The notes: generated by a model not told the origin, from the letters alone. Counted from the first letter of the stretch, positions 1-8,981 are shown. The stretch is DNA of 49,091 nt from Lewinellaceae bacterium (GCA_020636355.1 JACJYB010000021.1:1-49091), one strand, 5' to 3'. Program-made: numbers and translations.

Positions 1-702
1 CAAAAGTTCGCCATTACCCAACGGCAGGATTGCGTTTGTACGTTCAGTGCCAAATTGTTCACTGCCAGGCATGAATTTCAGTTGGCTGCCGGTCATCTCA
101 AGCAGGCCGACATCCTGTTGCCGCACGATGAAGCGATTTTCGATTTCCAGCGGGCTGCGAAAGTTAGCTCCGGGCCATACTTCCATGGAATCCAGGCCCT
201 CACTCCAGCGCATCATACTCGAATCCGTGACAAAATAAATGCTGTTATTCAGATAGCTCGCAGAGGATATATAAAACTTCCGGTTTCGGACCGGGACTTT
301 ATCCAGGAGCGAATGGGGTTCCGCAACCCCGGATTCACCGCGGGATAAATAGCCAAGTACGCCACGGCCAGCATAATAGATTCTCCCATGATTGTCGCTT
401 GCTATTCCAGTCACCTGCTGAAGGTCCCCGTCCGTAATCTTGATTTTCTGCCAGGTTACCCCGTCGTATTCCAGGATACCCAGGGTGGTTCCGAAATACA
501 TGACACCACGGTCATCCTGCGTGAGTGATGAAAAGTAAGGCAATTCATCCAGACCCTCGATTTCGATCTTGGAGATCAATGGATAGCCAAGGCCCTCCAG
601 TTCGGATTGCGCCTGCAGGGAGTAAATATAAAAGCAGAGAAAAAGAGTAGCAAATAGCCTGTAACCAGTCTGCCATAAGACAGTCAGGATGTTTTTGGTC
701 AT
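1..702 (-). CDS. Periplasmic beta-propeller sensor/regulator, N-terminal 234 residues (partial)
   Basis: The frame is open from an ATG at 702 to the window edge, so only the N-terminus is visible. A hydrophobic signal peptide covers about residues 15-32. Propeller-type repeats of the two-component-regulator (Reg_prop) kind follow: QDDRGVMYFGT then GILEYDGVTW at residues 62-84, and DNHGRIYYAGRGVLGYL at 103-119. In Bacteroidota, proteins that begin this way usually continue with more blades, a Y_Y_Y domain, one membrane helix and a histidine-kinase, LuxR or AraC output. That part lies outside the window, so the output type is unknown. It points away from no visible partner: the next gene upstream, the ABC ATPase, reads the same way across a 244 bp gap. 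Recognition as a propeller sensor is by pattern only. Confidence 0.72.
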   Translation of the reverse strand, partial: MTKNILTVLWQTGYRLFATLFLCFYIYSLQAQSELEGLGYPLISKIEIEGLDELPYFSSLTQDDRGVMYFGTTLGILEYDGVTWQKIKITDGDLQQVTGIASDNHGRIYYAGRGVLGYLSRGESGVAEPHSLLDKVPVRNRKFYISSASYLNNSIYFVTDSSMMRWSEGLDSMEVWPGANFRSPLEIENRFIVRQQDVGLLEMTGSQLKFMPGSEQFGTERTNAILPLGNGELL

Positions 703-946
703 CGTCTTTGGAGTTATTCATTAAAAAAGTATAAGTCGTGCATCCGGATAGGATGTACAACCTACGCAAGTCAAGATAAGAAATACACTGATATTATTAT
801 TTTAATTGATTTATTGAGCTGAATTTTCATTGCTTGGTTCTCAACATTTGAGTAGGGCAAAGTGCCTTTGCAAAGGCTTTGTAATGAGCTATTTAGTCAT
901 GATGAAGACTGCAATCAAAAGGTTGGAATTTAATTCCGAACCTGTT

Positions 947-2392
947 TTAATTTTCAGCCAGATTCAATTGCTGGGCTACATTTTTAGGTATTTCTTCCTT
1001 CCGGTGGGTAATAAAGATCAACGTATGCCGATCCGTCAAAACGGACTCAAGCAATTGGTTACACTTGTGGATCAGAACATCATCCAGCCCCTGATAAGGC
1101 TCATCCAGCAATAACATTTCAGGTGCTTTGATGAGTGCTCGCAAAAATAGAATCAGCCGTTGTTCACCGGTGGAAAGGGTAGGGAAAGGACGTTCTGCAA
1201 GGAAGGTTTTTCCAACAATCCGTAACAATGTCCTGGCCATTTCAATAGCCTCGTGAGAGGGCGGATGCAATAATTGAAAGCGATCCTCCAAACCGGTAAG
1301 GATCACATCCAGGGAGGAGGCTTTGCTGTGGAAATAGGCATGTAATTCCGGAGAACTGAATCCGATCCGTTTTTTGACCTCCCAGATGGTATCTCCTTTT
1401 CCCCGTCGCTGGCCGAACAGATATACCTTATTGCTATAGACTTGGGGATGATCGGCGTAGATCAATGCCAGTAAGGTGGATTTGCCAACTCCGTTAGGTC
1501 CTTGCAATGCCCATTTTTCTCCTGGGAATACTTTCCAGTTAAAATATTTCAAAATGCTGATATCCAGATAGTTGACGTGGATGTCCTCCAGGTTGACCAT
1601 CGTCTCCGGCGGATTGGAGAAATCAGTGGAATGGAAATAATCTTTTACCTGGTGTAATTCCGGATCCGGCTCTGCATATTCAGGGGCGCGTTCTGCTGAA
1701 GGTTTGGAGCTTGTTCCCTCATCCAGATGTATTTCATGCGTTATGAAGTCCGGGATATAGGGTATTGGTTCTGTCAATACCAATGATACAGGTCTCTGCA
1801 GAACCACTTCTTCCAACAGATCATACAACACGCGGACGGAGCCAACGTCAAGTCCCAGGCAGGCATTATCCAAAATCAGGACCGCCGGCTGGTGCAAGAG
1901 CGCTTTGACCAGTAATAATTTGCGGGTCTGACCGCTGGATAATTTGATCCGCTCACGGTTTAGTAACCGGTCTATCCCCAGCGAGGACAGTACTTTAGTA
2001 TGTTCCGGGTTATCGGCATCCAGTCCCTGGAGTTGCAGATATTCCCGCACGGTCAAATGACCTTCCGAGTCAAAAGCATGGTAGCGTTGCTGGTAATAAT
2101 GCGTGGTCTCGACCGGATTAAAAAGCCGCGAATTGTCCGTAAAGGAAACCATTTGGACAGCAGCCCGGCGCGCATCAAATCCTGGATTTTCACCCAGAAA
2201 CGGATAGGTGATCTGTCCGCTGCGAAGATGCATTTTACCGGTTATGGCCTGGCACAAACTGGATTTTCCACTGCCTGTTTTTCCCCGGATGATCCAGTGT
2301 TCCCCGGGCCGGATGGTCCAGGATAGGTTTCGGACCAGGTCGACTTGTCCGATTCCGGCCGTTAAATTTGTTATTTCGAGTAAAGGATTCAC
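947..2392 (-). CDS. modF: Tandem ABC ATPase, ModF/PhrA-like
   Basis: 481 residues with two complete ABC nucleotide-binding domains and no membrane segment. NBD1 has Walker A GKTGSGKSS at residues 37-45 and signature LSSGQ at 151-155. NBD2 has Walker A GPNGVGKST at 298-306, signature LSTGEQ and Walker B LLLDEP. Layout and motif spacing match E. coli ModF (also called PhrA), a cytosolic ATPase linked to the molybdate region whose function is poorly known. No other molybdate gene is nearby, so the name describes the family rather than a role. Oddity: the catalytic Walker B glutamate of NBD1 is Asn (LILDN, about residue 176), while NBD2 keeps Glu, so one ATP site may be weak. The start is a GTG at 2392, 7 bp after the pcm stop; no usable ATG is near, and the two genes probably form an operon. 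Confidence 0.85.
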   Translation of the reverse strand: MNPLLEITNLTAGIGQVDLVRNLSWTIRPGEHWIIRGKTGSGKSSLCQAITGKMHLRSGQITYPFLGENPGFDARRAAVQMVSFTDNSRLFNPVETTHYYQQRYHAFDSEGHLTVREYLQLQGLDADNPEHTKVLSSLGIDRLLNRERIKLSSGQTRKLLLVKALLHQPAVLILDNACLGLDVGSVRVLYDLLEEVVLQRPVSLVLTEPIPYIPDFITHEIHLDEGTSSKPSAERAPEYAEPDPELHQVKDYFHSTDFSNPPETMVNLEDIHVNYLDISILKYFNWKVFPGEKWALQGPNGVGKSTLLALIYADHPQVYSNKVYLFGQRRGKGDTIWEVKKRIGFSSPELHAYFHSKASSLDVILTGLEDRFQLLHPPSHEAIEMARTLLRIVGKTFLAERPFPTLSTGEQRLILFLRALIKAPEMLLLDEPYQGLDDVLIHKCNQLLESVLTDRHTLIFITHRKEEIPKNVAQQLNLAEN

Positions 2393-2399
2393 CGGATTA

Positions 2400-3095
2400 T
2401 TAATGCAATTTCTCCAACCCTTTCAAAAAAGGCACGAAGCGAAACATGCCAAAAGTTTCTTTCTGAAATTCCCGTTCGCTGAGGCGTGTCAACCGGATCA
2501 TTTCCTGTGATTCGCCGGAGCCTACCGGAATGACCATATATCCGCCGATGCGGAGTTGATCCTTCAGCGCCTGGGGGATGTCGGTCGCTCCACAGGTGAC
2601 CAGAATTTTGTCAAAGGGGGCAAAACGGGGCAGGCCTTCGAAGCCGTCCTTGAGGAAAGTACGGATCATTCCATAACCCAACTCCTGCAGCAATTTGTTG
2701 GTTTTGTGAAATAAGGCTTCAACGCGTTCTATGGTATATACTTTGGCGCCCATCTCGACCAGAACGCATGCCTGATAACCCGAACCCGTTCCGATTTCAA
2801 GGATCTTATCCTTAGGTTGCACCTCCAATAATTTCGTCTGGAATGCCACGGTAAAGGGCTGGGATATGGTTTGTTCGTGGCCAATAGGGAAGGGGACATC
2901 CTTGTAAGCCCAGTCCGCAAAAGCCTTATCGAGAAATTGATGGCGGGGGATCGCCATGATTGCATTCAGGATCCGCTCGTCATCTATTCCTTTCTTACGC
3001 AGTGCATCGACCAAACCCTTACGCAGTCCTCGATGTCGGTATAAATCGGCCAATGTAAAATCGGTTTTGGTGTTGGATTTCCGTTTAATTTTCAC
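2400..3095 (-). CDS. pcm: Protein-L-isoaspartate O-methyltransferase
   Basis: Cytosolic SAM-dependent methyltransferase that starts repair of isoaspartyl residues in damaged proteins. The GHEQTISQP family motif lies at residues 72-80, and the SAM-binding loop ILEIGTGSGYQ at 98-108. The IPRHQF stretch near residue 49 is also typical of the family. The frame continues upstream to 3620, but that part is antisense to the phosphohexomutase and was cut. The start chosen is GTG at 3095 (231 residues); a TTG at 3053 would give 217. Both are non-ATG, so the start is uncertain. The gene diverges from the phosphohexomutase with only 33 bp between them, and it is followed 7 bp later by the ModF-like ATPase. 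Confidence 0.93.
   Translation of the reverse strand: MKIKRKSNTKTDFTLADLYRHRGLRKGLVDALRKKGIDDERILNAIMAIPRHQFLDKAFADWAYKDVPFPIGHEQTISQPFTVAFQTKLLEVQPKDKILEIGTGSGYQACVLVEMGAKVYTIERVEALFHKTNKLLQELGYGMIRTFLKDGFEGLPRFAPFDKILVTCGATDIPQALKDQLRIGGYMVIPVGSGESQEMIRLTRLSEREFQKETFGMFRFVPFLKGLEKLH
3066..3093 (+). promoter_or_regulatory. Candidate promoter for the phosphohexomutase gene
   Basis: TTTG at 3066-3069 and TAATTTTC at 3086-3093 resemble the Bacteroidota -33 and TAnnTTTG -7 elements, with 16 bp between them (slightly short). The site sits inside the first codons of the divergent pcm gene, so transcription of the two genes would overlap. Eye match only. Confidence 0.3.
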
Positions 3096-3128
3096 AATTT
3101 TACGGAAATCACTAAAGCTAAAAGAGAT

Positions 3129-4529
3129 ATGGTGGAAATTAAATTTGGCACCGATGGATGGCGTGCCATCATTGCTAAAGAATATACGGTTGATAATGTG
3201 GAGCGGGTAGCAGATGCTACTGGTCGCTGGATGCAATCCAAAGGAATGAAAGCTGCGGTTATCGGTTACGATTGCCGGTTTGGAGGGGTCATGTTTGCCG
3301 AAGCAACGGCGCGAGTCCTGGGAAAGCACGGAATCAAGGTATATTTGGGTGATCATTTTGCCTCCACACCGATGGTTTCGTATGCCGTAACACAGTTGAA
3401 AGCCGATATGGGGATTGTCATTACTGCTTCGCATAATCCGTCGAGCTACAATGGTTATAAGTTGAAGTCCAGTTATGGCGGACCGACTATTCCGGGGGAT
3501 ATAGCCGCGGTAGAGGCCCTTATTCCGGAACAAGTGGCCGGTCCCTGGCCTGAGCTGTCGATACTGAAAGATCAGGGGCTCCTGGAGATGGTTGACCTCG
3601 AAGCCATGTATATCGCCCATGTAGAGCGCAGTTTTGATCTCGATGCTATCCGTAAAAGCGGTATGGGGCTGGCCTATGACGCGATGTTTGGCGCCGGCCA
3701 GAATGTGATCCGCAAAGTGTTGCCGGAAGCCACCTTATTGCATTGTGATTTTAATCCTTCCTTTGAAGGCACGGCACCTGAGCCCATCGATAAAAACCTG
3801 CAACAGCTTGCCAAATTGGTTGCGTCGGATGACTCCATCGAAATGGGCCTCGCTACCGATGGGGACGCAGACCGGATCGGCATGTACAATAGCCGGGGCG
3901 AATTTGTAGACTCACACCGGATCCTGCTCCTGCTGCTCCATTATTTGGTAGGATACAAGAAGATGACAGGCAAGGTGGTGATTACGTTCTCCGTGACCGA
4001 GAAGGTAGCCGCTTTGGCCGAACATTATGGGCTGGACTATGACATCACCAAGATTGGCTTCAAATACATCACCGAAATCATGCAGCATACCGATGTGGTC
4101 GTTGCCGGAGAAGAATCGGGAGGCATTGCCATTAAAGGCCACATACCGGAACGAGACGGAATATGGATGGGTTTGACCCTATTGGAGTTTATGGCCAAAA
4201 CGGGTAAAACGCTGGATGAACTTCTAGCGGAGGTTTATGATATCGTAGGCGCATTCGATTTTGGCAGGAATGATTTGCATGTAACCGAAGCACAGAAACA
4301 AAGCATTCTCAAGCATTTAAACGAAGGCAGCTACAAAGCTTTTGGACCTCTGGACATTACCAAAGAAGAAACCATTGACGGATACAAATTTCATTTCGCA
4401 GGAGATAAATGGGTGATGATACGCCCTTCCGGAACCGAGCCCGTACTCCGGGTATATGCTCAGGCGCCGGATATGAGCGGAGTTCAGGATGTCCTGGATA
4501 ATGTCTGTGCAGTCCTGCTGGCATCTTAG
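3129..4529 (+). CDS. Phosphoglucomutase/phosphomannomutase family protein
   Basis: 466 residues, the usual length for the alpha-D-phosphohexomutase superfamily, which moves phosphate between C1 and C6 of hexose phosphates for cell-wall and polysaccharide precursors. Seen directly: the phosphoserine loop TASHNPSSYNGYK with catalytic Ser101, the metal-binding loop TDGDADRIG with Asp244/246/248, the sugar-specificity loop GEESGG, and the C-terminal phosphate-binding loop RPSGTEP. The TASHNP and GEESGG variants fit phosphoglucomutase/phosphomannomutase better than GlmM, so no GlmM symbol is given. The start is ATG 3129, in a leader of only 33 bp shared with divergent pcm. The next gene on the same strand (TRAP operon) starts 184 bp later. 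Confidence 0.93.
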   Translation: MVEIKFGTDGWRAIIAKEYTVDNVERVADATGRWMQSKGMKAAVIGYDCRFGGVMFAEATARVLGKHGIKVYLGDHFASTPMVSYAVTQLKADMGIVITASHNPSSYNGYKLKSSYGGPTIPGDIAAVEALIPEQVAGPWPELSILKDQGLLEMVDLEAMYIAHVERSFDLDAIRKSGMGLAYDAMFGAGQNVIRKVLPEATLLHCDFNPSFEGTAPEPIDKNLQQLAKLVASDDSIEMGLATDGDADRIGMYNSRGEFVDSHRILLLLLHYLVGYKKMTGKVVITFSVTEKVAALAEHYGLDYDITKIGFKYITEIMQHTDVVVAGEESGGIAIKGHIPERDGIWMGLTLLEFMAKTGKTLDELLAEVYDIVGAFDFGRNDLHVTEAQKQSILKHLNEGSYKAFGPLDITKEETIDGYKFHFAGDKWVMIRPSGTEPVLRVYAQAPDMSGVQDVLDNVCAVLLAS

Positions 4530-4713
4530 GACGCACAGAGGTTCCTGAGGCCACCGGGGGGATTATAAGGACAGAAATTATCTGTTCCCTGAAATCGATT
4601 GCGCAGTGTTCCATAAACCCGTAAAATCATTTATCTTGAGCATAGGCGGAGTGCACAACCAATATCACTTGGTTACGGCGCCAATCAGAAATTGCAAAAT
4701 GTAGATTACTCGC

Positions 4714-5721
4714 ATGGATAGGAGAGCTGCTGGCTTAAAAGAATGGACCGGAAAACTTCCAGCCTGGTTGTTGATTTTGATTTTGTCTACGTCATGGAGT
4801 TGCGGCAAGATATCCGGTGTCCGGATGCTCTATCTGGCTCATGCAAATACGACCACCCATCCCATCCATAAAGGATTGCTCTATCTCAAGCAGGTGCTGG
4901 AAGAGAAATCAGGAGGCAAGATGACCGTAAAGGTTTTTGCGGACGGCCAGCTTGGTTCCGAGCGCGAGGTGTTGGAGTTGCTCCAGATTGGTAGTGTGGC
5001 AATGACCAAAGTGAGCGCTGCCGTCATGGCCAATTTCGCCCCGGAATACGAGATTTTGAGCGTTCCTTATCTCTACCGGGATGCCGACCATGCGTGGCGA
5101 GTCCGGGATAGTGAGATCGGGCAGGATATCCTGGCCAGTAGCAGTAAATACCTCCTGAAAGGATTGTGCTATTACGATGCCGGTTTCAGAAGTTTCTATA
5201 CCAAAGATAAACCGATACGGACTCCTGATGATCTCAAAGGTTTGAAAATCAGAGTAATGAATCATAAGATGTCCATTGATATGGTAGCCGCTCTGGGTGG
5301 CGCTGCCACTCCGATGGCCTATGGTGAATTGTACACGGCTTTGCAGCAGGGCGTCGTTGACGGAGCAGAAAACAATGAACCCTCTTTTGTATCGAGCAAC
5401 CATTACGAAGTTTGTAAATATTATACCCTGGATGAGCATGTCACCATTCCCGATGTACTGGTCATAAGCACCAAATTCTGGAACACCCTCAGTGCCCAGG
5501 AACAGGAATGGTTGACGGAAGCCGCCAAAGAATCGGCTCAGGCTCAAAAAGTATTTTGGCAGGAATCGGTCGACGAGTGCATGCGGGTACTCCGGGAAGC
5601 AAATGTTGAGATCATCCGCCCGGATAAGACCCCATTTGCAGAAAGGACACAATCGGTGCGTGATCAGTTTGGCAAGGATCCCAGTATGCAGGCTTTGATG
5701 GACCGGATAAACAAGATGTAA
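4714..5721 (+). CDS. dctP: TRAP transporter substrate-binding protein (DctP family)
   Basis: 335 residues. It captures a carboxylate-type ligand outside the inner membrane and hands it to the DctQM permease, which is driven by the sodium gradient. Family features seen: TTHPIHKGLLYLKQVLEEKS near the mature N-terminus, DGQLGSEREVLELLQIG, the ligand-arginine region LKGLKIRVMNHK, and GELYTALQQGVVDGAENN. The N-terminus is hydrophobic and ends in SWSC (Cys30), an imperfect lipobox, so the protein may be membrane-tethered rather than free in the periplasm. It starts at ATG 4714 and ends 4 bp before dctQ. The substrate cannot be read from the sequence: sugar acids, keto acids and dicarboxylates are all possible. 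Confidence 0.93.
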   Translation: MDRRAAGLKEWTGKLPAWLLILILSTSWSCGKISGVRMLYLAHANTTTHPIHKGLLYLKQVLEEKSGGKMTVKVFADGQLGSEREVLELLQIGSVAMTKVSAAVMANFAPEYEILSVPYLYRDADHAWRVRDSEIGQDILASSSKYLLKGLCYYDAGFRSFYTKDKPIRTPDDLKGLKIRVMNHKMSIDMVAALGGAATPMAYGELYTALQQGVVDGAENNEPSFVSSNHYEVCKYYTLDEHVTIPDVLVISTKFWNTLSAQEQEWLTEAAKESAQAQKVFWQESVDECMRVLREANVEIIRPDKTPFAERTQSVRDQFGKDPSMQALMDRINKM

Positions 5722-5725
5722 GCCA

Positions 5726-6217
5726 ATGAAGAAGCTCTATGATTTCCTGAATTACCTGGTTGAGCGGTTGCTCATTATCATATTTGGACTGATGACCCTT
5801 GATGTGGTCTGGCAGGTCTTCTCCAGGTACATTGTAGGCCGATCGAGTTCGTTTACGGAGGAGTTTGCCCGGTTTGCCATGATCTGGCTGGCTATATTAG
5901 GTGCCGCATACCTTAATGGTCAACGGCAACATCTGGCCATTGATTTCCTGGTCAGAAAACTTCCCGAGGAAAAAAGACGAAAACGTCAACGTTCCATCGA
6001 GGTCTTTATGGCCGTTTTCGCGCTGGTTGTTATGATTGGCGGAGGGGGAAATCTGGTGATCATGACTCTTCAATTGGGACAATATTCTGCCGCGCTAAAT
6101 GTACCGCTCGGACTGGTTTATGCCATAGTACCGTTTTCGGGTCTGCTCATTGTCTTTTATTCCATTTACCATATGACCCAGCGAAAACCCGAAGAAACCC
6201 AACCACTTGAAATGTAA
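5726..6217 (+). CDS. dctQ: TRAP transporter small permease (DctQ)
   Basis: 163 residues with four predicted membrane helices (about residues 13-30, 50-66, 91-110 and 130-150). The motif SSSFTEEFARFAMIWLAILG around residues 40-59 is the DctQ signature, and a basic KLPEEKRRKRQR loop follows helix 2. It pairs with DctM in the inner membrane and helps dock the substrate-binding protein. It lies 4 bp after dctP and 10 bp before the ATG of dctM, so the three genes are one operon. Confidence 0.93.
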   Translation: MKKLYDFLNYLVERLLIIIFGLMTLDVVWQVFSRYIVGRSSSFTEEFARFAMIWLAILGAAYLNGQRQHLAIDFLVRKLPEEKRRKRQRSIEVFMAVFALVVMIGGGGNLVIMTLQLGQYSAALNVPLGLVYAIVPFSGLLIVFYSIYHMTQRKPEETQPLEM

Positions 6218-6227
6218 TCCGGCTATC

Positions 6228-7532
6228 ATGAGTATTGAATTGATCTCCATTTTATTGCTGTTTGTTTCATTCTTTGCTTTGCTCGGATACGGGGTGCCGG
6301 TCGCGTACAGCATTGGGATCTCGACCACACTTACCATTTTGGTCAATATTGCTTTCGGCCCGGGCATTACGACGGTGTCGCAGCGGATGACAACCGGTAT
6401 TGACAGTTTTGCTTTGCTTGCCATTCCATTTTTCATATTGGCCGGTGAAATCATGAAGCGGGGAGGTATAGCCAACCGGCTGATCAATTTTGCCAAATCT
6501 TTAGTTGGGTCACTGCCAGGAGGTTTAGGATTTGTCAATGTCATTGCAGCGATGCTGATGGGTGCTATCTCAGGTTCAGCCATGGCAGCGGCTTCAGGGA
6601 TCGGCAGTATTATGACCGATCGGATGGAAGAAGAAGGTTATAGCAGGCCATTCAGCGCATCCATCAATATCACCTCTGCTACGACCGGGTTACTGATACC
6701 TCCGAGCAATACCTTGATCGTCTATGCGCTGGCCAGTGGCGGTGCTGCAAGTGTGGCAGCCTTGTTTCTGGCCGGATACATCCCAGGGATCCTGGTCGGT
6801 GTGGCTCTGATGATCGTCATATCCTATACGGCCTTTACAAAGAAGCTTCCACGGGGCGAGCGGGTCAGCTTGGGCCGGTTATTCCGGGACTTCCGCCGGG
6901 CATTTTTCAGTTTGCTGCTCCTGGTAGTGATTGTTGGCGGGATTATCGCAGGCATTTTTACCGCCACCGAAGCAGCTGCTATTGCCGTCGTTTACGCTGG
7001 CGTGCTGGGTTATAGTTATGGGGACCTGAAACTTAAAGATATCGGCCCGATCCTTTTAGAGAGTGCCAAAGTTACGGCCAGTGTAATGTTCCTGATTTGT
7101 ACCTCCATGGCCATGTCCTGGTTGTTTTCATTTGAAAGTATACCTCAGTTGCTCACCGATTTCCTGCTTGATAAATTTTCAAGTCCGGTGGTCATCTTTT
7201 TTATCATCAACATCACCTTGTTGATCGTTGGAACCTTTATGGACATGACGCCGGCGGTCCTCATATTCACCCCGATATTTTTGCCGGTAGTCACCCAGCT
7301 GGGGATGCATCCGGTGCATTTCGGGATCATTATGGTGCTTAATTTGTGCATTGGGTTATGCACGCCGCCGGTAGGGACGCTTCTCTTTGTAGGGAGTGGG
7401 GTGGCTAAAATATCCGTATCCGATATCATGGGTTCACTGATACCATTGTTGATCACCATGGTGGTAGTCCTGATGCTGGTCACCTACATTTCAGGACTAA
7501 GCTTGTGGTTGCCAGGGCTATTTGGGTATTGA
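6228..7532 (+). CDS. dctM: TRAP transporter large permease (DctM)
   Basis: 434 residues from ATG 6228; an upstream TTG at 6207 overlapping dctQ is less likely. This is the transport channel of the TRAP system, with about 12 hydrophobic segments in two inverted halves. Diagnostic stretches are FALLAIPFFILAGEIMKRGG, ISGSAMAAASGIGSIM, LLIPPSNTLIVYA, GIFTATEAAAIAVVYA and LNLCIGLCTPPVGTLLFVG. Length and motif order are those of a full DctM with no sign of damage. It ends 4 bp before the convergent gene on the minus strand, with an inverted repeat at the junction. Confidence 0.95.
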   Translation: MSIELISILLLFVSFFALLGYGVPVAYSIGISTTLTILVNIAFGPGITTVSQRMTTGIDSFALLAIPFFILAGEIMKRGGIANRLINFAKSLVGSLPGGLGFVNVIAAMLMGAISGSAMAAASGIGSIMTDRMEEEGYSRPFSASINITSATTGLLIPPSNTLIVYALASGGAASVAALFLAGYIPGILVGVALMIVISYTAFTKKLPRGERVSLGRLFRDFRRAFFSLLLLVVIVGGIIAGIFTATEAAAIAVVYAGVLGYSYGDLKLKDIGPILLESAKVTASVMFLICTSMAMSWLFSFESIPQLLTDFLLDKFSSPVVIFFIINITLLIVGTFMDMTPAVLIFTPIFLPVVTQLGMHPVHFGIIMVLNLCIGLCTPPVGTLLFVGSGVAKISVSDIMGSLIPLLITMVVVLMLVTYISGLSLWLPGLFGY

Positions 7533-7535
7533 CCG

Positions 7536-7555
7536 CCTAACGGATTACCGTTAGG
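7536..7555. terminator. Inverted repeat at convergent gene ends (possible bidirectional terminator)
   Basis: CCTAACGG, ATTA, CCGTTAGG: a perfect 8 bp stem with a 4 nt loop. It lies at the junction of dctM (stop 7532) and the minus-strand surface protein (stop codon 7537-7539). There is no T-run on either side, so termination efficiency is uncertain. It also encodes the last residues of the minus-strand protein. Confidence 0.5.
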
Positions 7556-8964
7556 TCACCGGATGCGTATTCCGTGGACTTAATACCTGCCTTGTTGGTC
7601 CGGTAGGTCACCAGCCAGAGGTAAATGCCGGGAGGCACCAGGCTTTGATGAAACCGTCCATCCCAGGGAAGCTGATCCGGATCGGAACTGGCAAAGATCA
7701 ATTGGCCCCAGCGGTCAAAAATCTGGAGTAATTCAACCCGTTCCAGAGATGGACAATCCAGAAATGGTTTCCAGGTGTCATTGATCTGATCACCGTTTGG
7801 AGAAAATACATTGGGTGCTTCAACCTGACATCCACAGTCTTGTGCGGTCACAAAGAAATCCTGGGTAAACAAACCGCACTCGTTGGTGATGCTTGCCTGG
7901 TAGATACCTGGCATATCGATGGTACGTAAACCACCGGAAGTACCATCCTCCCAGGTTACTGATCCCGGCAAAGCGGTTTGGAGCCGGATGGCATTTCCCT
8001 CGCACACGACTACATCAGGATTCTCAGGGAAGCCGTGATCCACATCGACCACGTGGATGAATTGCTCGGCTTCGCAGGAGCCCAGCTTGATGGTAACCCG
8101 GTAATTTCCGGCATCATGCACCCACCGGATGCTATCCGTGCTGTTATTATCCCATAAATAGGTCGCATCCGGGATAGCAGCTTCCAGCAGGATCGGAGAT
8201 CCACAAAAAGGCAAGGTATCCGGATAGGGATTCATGGGAATGACGGCCACATCATCAATATACATGTAATCAAAAACCGGGGTTAAAGCTGGGTCGTCAC
8301 TAACCGCAAGGGTATGATCATCGGATTGAAAGTTCTTAATGAACAGGTATTTCTCCTTTCCATTGGCGATGTAACAGCCAAATATGGGTGTCCAGCCGGC
8401 GGTGTCCCGGAAGATCGTTCCCCGGTGCTCCAAGGCCGGGTATTCAGGGATATCGTAATTGTCTTCTCCAAAACCCAGTCCAATGGCATCTGTGTAGGTT
8501 CCCCGGTCCCACCGGTCGCACACATCATCGATGGCGACCCAGAATTGCAGAAAATAGCTTTTACCTTTCTCCAGAGGTCGGATCAGTGGTACCCCGATGA
8601 CTTCCCGGGTATTGCCGTAAGTGGCCAGCCCTACATAACCATCTCCGCTGTGAGGCTCCAGGTAAGTACATTTTCTTGGTGTTGGTACCTTGAAATTTTC
8701 ATTTTCAGCGCATCGCAGAAATAGATCGGGAGTAAGCTGTGTATTCAACCAGGGAATTGCCAGGTCAACTTCTCCTTCCGTTCGTGGACAGGAAGTAGCA
8801 TGGTCAAACGATGCATTCGGTACCAGATTCTGAGCAACAAGTGATACCGGAAGGATGACTCCCGGTACCAGCAGACAAAGCAAAAACGCTTTTATCGAGC
8901 TGCATGCAAAGCCAGTAGTTATTTGGGGTGAATGCTTTGGCCAGGTGTCGACAGGTTTAAACAT
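7537..8964 (-). CDS. Secreted T9SS type-B (CHU_C/gliding-motility C-terminal) protein
   Basis: 475 residues. The N-terminus is long and has a hydrophobic signal at about residues 27-44, ending near VAQNLVPNASF. The N-terminal half (about 45-250) starts with an NLVPNASFDHATSCP motif and looks like a carbohydrate-binding-type beta-sandwich. Ig-like repeats follow (about 255-385), ending with a CGLFTQDFFV stretch and CGCQVEAPNVFSPNGDQIND. The C-terminus (about 390-475) is the CHU_C sorting domain, with IFDRWGQLIF, PWDG and GIYLWLVTYR. Proteins of this type are exported through Sec and T9SS to the cell surface. It is a clear paralog of the gene just upstream (8982-10325), 17 bp away. Function beyond surface adhesion or binding is unknown. 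Confidence 0.85.
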   Translation of the reverse strand: MFKPVDTWPKHSPQITTGFACSSIKAFLLCLLVPGVILPVSLVAQNLVPNASFDHATSCPRTEGEVDLAIPWLNTQLTPDLFLRCAENENFKVPTPRKCTYLEPHSGDGYVGLATYGNTREVIGVPLIRPLEKGKSYFLQFWVAIDDVCDRWDRGTYTDAIGLGFGEDNYDIPEYPALEHRGTIFRDTAGWTPIFGCYIANGKEKYLFIKNFQSDDHTLAVSDDPALTPVFDYMYIDDVAVIPMNPYPDTLPFCGSPILLEAAIPDATYLWDNNSTDSIRWVHDAGNYRVTIKLGSCEAEQFIHVVDVDHGFPENPDVVVCEGNAIRLQTALPGSVTWEDGTSGGLRTIDMPGIYQASITNECGLFTQDFFVTAQDCGCQVEAPNVFSPNGDQINDTWKPFLDCPSLERVELLQIFDRWGQLIFASSDPDQLPWDGRFHQSLVPPGIYLWLVTYRTNKAGIKSTEYASGDLTVIR

Positions 8965-8981
8965 GTTGATGGCGCCGGTAT

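Noticed and set aside
830..1114. 94-residue plus frame upstream of the ABC ATPase end
   Set aside because: Mostly antisense to the ModF-like gene; nothing recognisable.
3096..3620. Upstream extension of the pcm frame
   Set aside because: It is antisense to the phosphohexomutase active-site region, and the Pcm family starts near residue 230 from the C-terminus; the extra 175 residues have no homology-like pattern.
4909..5652. 247-residue open frame antisense to dctP
   Set aside because: The plus strand clearly encodes DctP with all family motifs; the antisense frame shows no recognisable domain and no promoter.
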